From the NCBI GenBank assembly GCA_017979445.1, contig CM030714.1, forward strand, positions 16,735,892-16,799,891: 64,000 nucleotides of DNA, written 5' to 3'. Position numbers and translations under genes: made by a program. The stretch is from Akebia trifoliata. Its lineage: Eukaryota > Streptophyta > Magnoliopsida > Ranunculales > Lardizabalaceae. Below are positions 58,881-64,000 of the stretch, one piece after another; the first letter of the stretch is position 1, and each line of letters starts with the position of its first letter. The notes under the pieces were generated by a model, which ran no database searches, had not been told where the DNA came from, and saw only the letters and a list, made by a program, of their open reading frames with translations.

Positions 58881-60361
58881 ATGCTTGGTAGACGTTCACA
58901 AAATAACGTGTTAGAACCATTTGATCCTGAGATCGAACGTACCATCAGTAGGATACGCAAGACACCATCAGTAGTTATGATGGGTGATCGAGAGCGAACT
59001 CTCAATGAGCTCTTCACTCCAGCTTCCGCATCTCCTCCCACATGCATTGTTTTACCGTTAAACAATGCACCTCAGTTTGAAATTAGGGCTGCCACCATCA
59101 ATATGCTCCCTAAGTTCCACGGTTTAGAGCGTGAACAACCTTACACCCATCTTAATAGATTCTTGACTATATGTCAAACTTTTAGAAATCAGAATCTAGA
59201 TGAGGAGAGTATCAAGCTTATTCTGTTCCCGTTATCCTTGGAAGACCATGCAGCTGCGTGGTTGAACTCCCTAACACCCAATTCCATATCTACTTGGGAT
59301 GTTCTATCAAAAAAATTTATGGCAAAATTCTACCCCGTGGCCAAAACTGAGAAAATGAAGGACTCTATTAGAAATTTTAGAGCCCGTCCTGATGATGAAT
59401 TTTCCCAAACTTGGGAAAGATTCAATGATTTATTGGTCAAGTGCCCACACCATGGCATTAACAAAGCACAGTTGGTGCAAAGTTTTTATAGAGGATTAAC
59501 AATGAATCAACGTACCTTAGTCGAGTCAGTTCATGAACCAGACTCCCAACCAAGTGTACGATTTCCTCGTAGAGTTAGCTGAGAGTGCTCAAAACTGGAG
59601 TACTAACCAAGAAGAATTTGATAGAGACTATCCGGTTAGGAAGACAGGCATGTATGAGATGAAGGCAGACCCTGATCTCAAAAATGTCATGTGTAGTCTA
59701 GTGAGTGGGGTGAATAATCTCACGAAGAAGTTAGATGCCTTTACCATCTCAGCATCCAAACCTCACCTAGACCCTCGTACAATTTCGCAAGTGACTGTCG
59801 AACCGAGTTCTTTGTGTGTCATATGCGACGGCAATGACCATTTGGTCGAGTGTTGTCCCACCTTGCCTCAAATCAAAGCTGAACAAGCAAATGCGATTAA
59901 TGGCTATAGTGCTTTTAAGAAGCCAACTCCAAACTCTTTTAGCCAAACGTATCACCCAGATAATAGGTTTCATCCTAATTTCTCATACAGACAGAACGAA
60001 CCTATTCAATCTAGTGGTCCGTCAGGTTACAATAGGAGTTTTCCTAGGCAATCTGGTTCTTCCACAAACCAAGCCATTGTTCCTCAAGTCCCTTATCAAC
60101 CCCAACAATCTACCGATTGCAGAGCCATTCATACCAGATCCCATGACCAATTACCAGCAGCCTGCCCAACAACAGTCGTCCTTAGAATCTATGATTGCCG
60201 AGTTGATGAGGCAGCAACAGCAGTTCATCCAAACTCAACAGCAAACCCATCAAAATCAAACTCAGATTAACCAGGTCACTGCGCAATCCATAGCTAAGAT
60301 GGAAGTTCAGTTGGGGCAGTTAGCTCTTTCCTTGAGTAGAGAGAGAGAAAGGTCAATTTCC
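58881..60361 (+). pseudogene. Element A gag, two frameshifts
   Basis: Particle protein. ATG at 58881 opens MLGRRSQNN and EPFDPEIERTISRIRK; the conserved gag core follows (INMLPKFHGLEREQPYTHLN at about 59100, LEDHAAAWLNSL at about 59240, FMAKFYP near 59318). The first frame ends at 59582. The sequence continues in a second frame from about 59533 through a zinc knuckle CVICDGNDHLVECC (CX2CX4HX4C, 59815-59856) and shifts again near 60105 into the Gln-rich tail (about 60150-60260), ending at 60361-60363. The two shifts split an otherwise complete protein of roughly 500 residues. Confidence 0.92.
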
Positions 60362-60439
60362 TAGTCAGACTATCCCTAACCCTAGAGGTCAACCTTTGAT
60401 TCCAAACGGATCAAAAGGTCAATACGAGAAGTAGGAAGC

Positions 60440-61711
60440 CATTCTGGAGCTCCACAAGACTCAGTCCAGGCTATCCACACCTTGCGTTCGGGAAAGAAGG
60501 TGGACAACAAGGTCCAACCTATTGACACGGGAGAAAAAGTCTTAAAAAAGGACAAAGTTCAAAAAGAAGCCATAGAGTCTCCAACAGAGAAGAAGAAAGA
60601 TTTGAAAAATCCTCCTATCATTTTGCCAATTCCAAAAGCTCCATTTCCCCATCGCCTTAGAGATTCTAAAAAAGGTAAGAAGTTTGAGGGTGTCTTAGAA
60701 GTCTTCCAAAATGTGCATATCAATATCCCATTCCTAGATGCCATTAAGCAGATACCTTCTTATGCGAAATTCCTAAAGGATTTGACCACAGCTAAAAGGA
60801 AAACACCATTTCCTTGGGAAGCTATTATGGCAGCCCAAGCTTCGTCACTCATCCAACAAACGATTGCACCAAAATTTAAGGATCCTGAATGTCCGACAAT
60901 TTCTATTAATATTGGAAATCAAGTGGTCAAAAAATGTCTCTTAGACTTAGGGGCCAGTGTGAACCTTTTACCATATTCGGTTTATAAACAATTAGGTTTG
61001 GGGGTTTTGAAACCCACAGATATCACGTTGAGTCTAGTCGATAGGTCCATAAAAATTCCAAAGGGTATAGTTGAGGACGTGATAGTTAGAGTCAAAGATT
61101 TCTATTTTCCTGTTGACTTTGTTGTCTTAGACACAGAGCCAGTCATCAATTCGAACAGTCATATTCCTATCATCTTAGGACGTCCATTCTTAGCCACGTC
61201 TGACGCAGTCATTCGTTGTAGAAACGGAATTATGACTTTAGCATTTGGGGATATGAAAGTGAAACTGAACGTCTTCCACAATTTCCAAGGAATTGATGTA
61301 GATGATGGTATGGAGGAAGTGAACATGATAGATACGCTAGTCAATCAAACGTATCAAGAATTAGGGTACTCTGATCCCCTAACGAAATGTTTGGCTCACT
61401 TTGGCCTTGACTTGGACGTAGAAGAGTCTATAAGCGAAGTCAATGCTTTGCTTGAATCCGTTCCACTCTTAGATTCTGTGCGGTGGCACGCAAAAGCTGA
61501 AAGTCTTCCTGTGCGCACATCCAATCTTGTTCCTTCTCATGTCGAGCCTCCAAAATTGGAACTCAAGTCTCTTCCAGAGACCTTGAGATATGCATTTCTT
61601 GGCAAGAATCAAACCTTGCCTGTGATCATTTCCTCTCACCTCGATGAAGTCCAAGAGGGAAAGTTGTTAGGAGTATTAAGGAACATCAAGAAGCTATTGG
61701 TTGGAGCATAG
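60440..61711 (+). pseudogene. Element A pol: protease region
   Basis: Open from about 60482; the ORF begins at a TTG codon, so the real frame comes from upstream in pol. Residues count from there: basic N-terminus (1-40), IPSYAKFLKDL (91-101), aspartic protease with DLGASVN (155-161, 60944-60964) and a second conserved ILGRPFL block (about 61170-61190). It continues into the linker VRTSNLVPSHVEPPKLELKS typical of Athila pol. The frame ends at 61711 because one base appears to be missing in a G run near 61681. The Leu in DLGAS is normal for this clade. Confidence 0.92.
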
Positions 61712-62897
61712 CTGACATCAAGGGAATTAGTCCATCTGTGGTGATGCACCACATTCGTTTAGAGGATTTTGCTAAACCTTCCTTAGAACCTCAGAGACGA
61801 CTAAATCCTGTCATGAAAGACGTGGTTCGGATGGAAGTGATGAAATTGCTAGATGCGGGTATTATCTATCCTATCTCTGACAGTCGTTGGGTGAGTCCTA
61901 TACAAGTAGTTCCTAAGAAATCTGGTATCACTGTGGTAGTGAACCAAGACAACGAATTAATCCCCACTCGAGTCCAAAATGGATGGAGAGTGTGTATCGA
62001 TTATAGGAAACTCAACTCGATGACTCCAAAGGATCATTTCCCCTTACCTTTCATTGATCAAATGTTAGAGCGTCTAGCAGGACATTCTTATTATTGCTTC
62101 TTAGATGGTTATTCCGGGTACAACCAGATACCTGTTGCTCTAATCGATCAAGAGAAAACAACGTTCACCTGTCCCTTTGGAACTTTTGCGTATCGTCGCA
62201 TGCCTTTTGGATTGTGCAATGCACCCGCTACTTTTCAACGGTGCATGATGAGTATATTTTCCGACATGCTAGAAAGATATCTCAAAGGTTTCATGGACGA
62301 TTTTTCAATTTTCGGACCAAGTTTTGAGGAATGTCTCCATCACTTGACTTTGGTCCTTTAACGTTGCAAAGAGGTCAATCTAATCCTCAATTGGGAAAAA
62401 TGCCATTTCATGGTAACATCGGGGATTGTGCTAGGGCACATTGTTTCTGTTAAAGGGATTGAAGTAGATAAGGCAAAGGTAGGTCTAATTGAAAAATTAC
62501 CACCTCCTAGAACGGTCAAAGAAATTAGGTCATTCCTAGGCCATGCGGGTTTTTATCGTAGATTCATTAAAGATTTCGGGAAATCTCGAAGCCTTTATGT
62601 GAGCTATTGGGAAAGGATGTTCCTTTCGACTTTTCAGAGTCATGTCTCTCTGCGTTCAACAAGCTCAAGTCCGAGTTAACCTCGGCACCCATTATTCAAC
62701 CTCCAAACTGGAGCATTCCATTCGAAGTTATGTGCGACGCTTCAGATTATGCAATAGGCGTGTTTTGGGTCAGCGAATTGAAAAATAACCTCATGTTATC
62801 CAATATGCTAGTAAAACCCTTAACGATGCTCAGCTTAACTACTCTACAACGGAGAAGAAGGAATGCTAGCAGTGGTCTATGCCGTTGAAAAATTTGC
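61712..62897 (+). pseudogene. Element A pol: reverse transcriptase and RNase H, broken
   Basis: Reverse transcriptase is open at 61738-62361 and carries the expected motifs WRVCIDYRKLN, HFPLPFIDQMLERLAGHSYY, PFGLCNAPATFQ and the catalytic pair in KGFMDDFSIFG (about 62285-62317), here intact. TAA at 62359-62361 interrupts it in the palm. The next frame (62362-62590) reads NWEKCHFMV...RSFLGHAGFYRRFIKDFG, then shifts near 62583 into RNase H (MCDASDYAIG, about 62730). Further shifts near 62765, 62860 and 62892 and an in-frame TAA near 62790 disrupt RNase H. Each shift looks like a loss or gain of one base or codon fragment. Confidence 0.9.
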
Positions 62898-64000
62898 CCC
62901 TACCTTATAGGATCTAAAGTTGTGATCTACACAGACCACGCAGCATTGAAGTACCTTCTATCAAAGAAAGATGCTAAAGCAAGATTAATCCGTTGGATTC
63001 TACTTCTACAAGAGTTTGATCTCGAGATCCGAGATAAAAAAGGGGCAGAAAATGTCGTAGCTGATCACTTGTCTAGGATAGTTAACAAGCCATCCGAGGA
63101 ATCCTTACCCATCTCTGAATCCTTTTCCGATGAGCAACTTATGCAAATCTCTCAAGCCAATGCTCCATGGTATGCGGACATTGTCAACTACCTAGTTACA
63201 GGTCAATTCCCAGTCGAAATGACTAGTCAAGAGAAACTTCGTCTTCTGTCAAAAAAAAAATGGTATTTCTGGGATGAACCATACTTATTAAAGTATTGTC
63301 CCGATCAAATCATTAGACGTTGGATTTCAACCTGTGAGCAAGTCAGTATCTTAGAGTTTTGCCATAATCATGCCTGCGGAGGGCACTTCAGTGGTAAGAA
63401 GACCGCCATGAAAATCTTACAATGCGGTTTTTTCTGGCCTAGTATTTTTCGTGATGCCCGCGAGTTTAGCAAATCTTGTGATAGATGTCAGAGATTAGGA
63501 AAAATCTCTAAGAGAAATGAAATGCCTCAAAATCCTATCCTGATCATCGAAATTTTTGACGTGTGGGGTATAGACTTCATGGGACCCTTTCCTATCTCCC
63601 AGGATTACCAATACATCCTACTTGCCGTTGACTATGTGTCAAAATGGGTCGAAGCTGTGGCATGTAGAACTAACGATCACAAGGTTGTGATAAAATTCAT
63701 CAAGGAGACGATTTTTTCAAGATTTGGTACTCCACGAGCTATCATAAATGATGGTGGCTCGCATTTTTGCAACAAGATATTTGTTGCGTTGATGAAGAAA
63801 TACCTCATAACGCATAAGGTTACCACACCTTACCACCCACAAACAAGTGGGCAAGTAGAGATTTCTAATAGGGAAATAAAGATTATCTTAGAAAAAACAG
63901 TCAATCCTTCAAGGAAAGATTGGTCTTTGAGATTGAGTGATTCACTCTGGGCTTATAGGACTGCATTCAAGACACCCATAGGGATGTCTCCTTACAGGTT
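62898..64000 (+). CDS. Element A pol: RNase H end and integrase, open to the window edge
   Basis: A single frame without stops runs from about 62898 to the last base (over 360 codons). It contains the RNase H tail ([18 protein letters not shown]), an HHCC zinc-binding region ([10 protein letters not shown] ... CDRCQ, about 63361-63490), and the integrase core with Asp in IDFMGPFP (about 63570), Asp in NDGGSHF (about 63750) and Glu in [11 protein letters not shown] (about 63858). All three catalytic residues are present. Integrase inserts the element's DNA into the chromosome. The C-terminus and anything after it lie beyond the window. Upstream frameshifts mean it is unlikely to be expressed from this copy. 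Confidence 0.93.

Larger units (their letters stand above)
56437..64000 (+). mobile_element. Athila-like element A, 5' LTR to integrase, runs out of window
   Basis: LTR 56437-57667, primer site 57674, leader, gag 58881-60361 and pol from about 60440. The candidate target duplication on the left is AGGTG (56432-56436); its partner is outside. It is by far the least decayed element here, yet it has single-base frameshifts in gag, protease/reverse transcriptase junction and RNase H, so this copy cannot make a complete polyprotein. It inserted near or in an LRR receptor gene. Confidence 0.93.

Noticed and set aside
1..64000. A bacterial or phage-type defence or biosynthetic system
   Set aside because: No operons, no prokaryotic gene families, spliced exons and plant transposons throughout.

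Overview
This window is nuclear DNA of a flowering plant, most likely a eudicot; I cannot name the species. The evidence is AT-rich intergenic sequence packed with plant LTR retrotransposon clades (Athila-like, Tekay chromovirus, Tat/Ogre-like, copia), CACTA transposon ends, a LINE fragment, a tRNA-derived SINE, and one interrupted nuclear gene with GT-AG introns. There is no bacterial gene organisation, and almost all recognisable coding sequence is transposon-derived and broken.

Layout. 1-1480: 5' end of a gypsy element on the minus strand (gag, primer-binding site, LTR), cut by the window edge. 1.6-2.4 kb: LINE reverse-transcriptase remnant hit by a CACTA end. 3.4-6.0 kb: a 200-240 bp tandem repeat interrupted by a solo Tat-like LTR with a perfect duplication GCACC. 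6.0-7.5 kb: plus-strand Athila LTR fused to a gag stub. 7.55-37.75 kb: one old minus-strand Athila-like element (E), exploded by later insertions. Reading down the minus strand it is LTR 37755-36433, leader (split by two solo LTRs), gag (split by a Tat-like LTR and by a Tekay-like LTR), then pol to reverse transcriptase at 7550. The solo LTR in its gag/pol boundary (9406-28004) itself contains a tandem Tekay array, LTR1-internal1-LTR2-internal2 (11176-27304). Internal2 carries a solo Athila LTR (23350-24562). That makes four nested levels.

37.8-44 kb: the 3' end of another minus-strand Athila-like element (H), whose 3' LTR appears to be the same LTR that begins E; it is interrupted by a 3.7 kb solo LTR. 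45.3-50.5 kb: 3' half of a Tat-like element with integrase, a long 3' untranslated region carrying minisatellites, a polypurine tract and its 3' LTR. 50.5-52.3 kb: LTR fragment, copia RNase H tail and CACTA end. 52.65-55.5 kb: four exons of a host gene on the minus strand (tentatively PsbP-like), with a SINE and a possible CACTA end in its introns. 56.1-56.4 kb: N-terminal piece of a leucine-rich-repeat receptor gene. 56.437 kb to the end: the least decayed element (A), an Athila-like retrotransposon with LTR, tRNA-Asp primer site, gag and pol, running out of the window within integrase.

The window therefore records a long insertion history in which retrotransposons repeatedly landed in each other and many were reduced to solo LTRs by LTR-LTR recombination. 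I see no novel cellular system. The most useful signals are the nested and tandem architecture with its target-site duplications, the minisatellites in the Tat 3' region, and the stepwise 18-bp duplication in the Athila LTRs.
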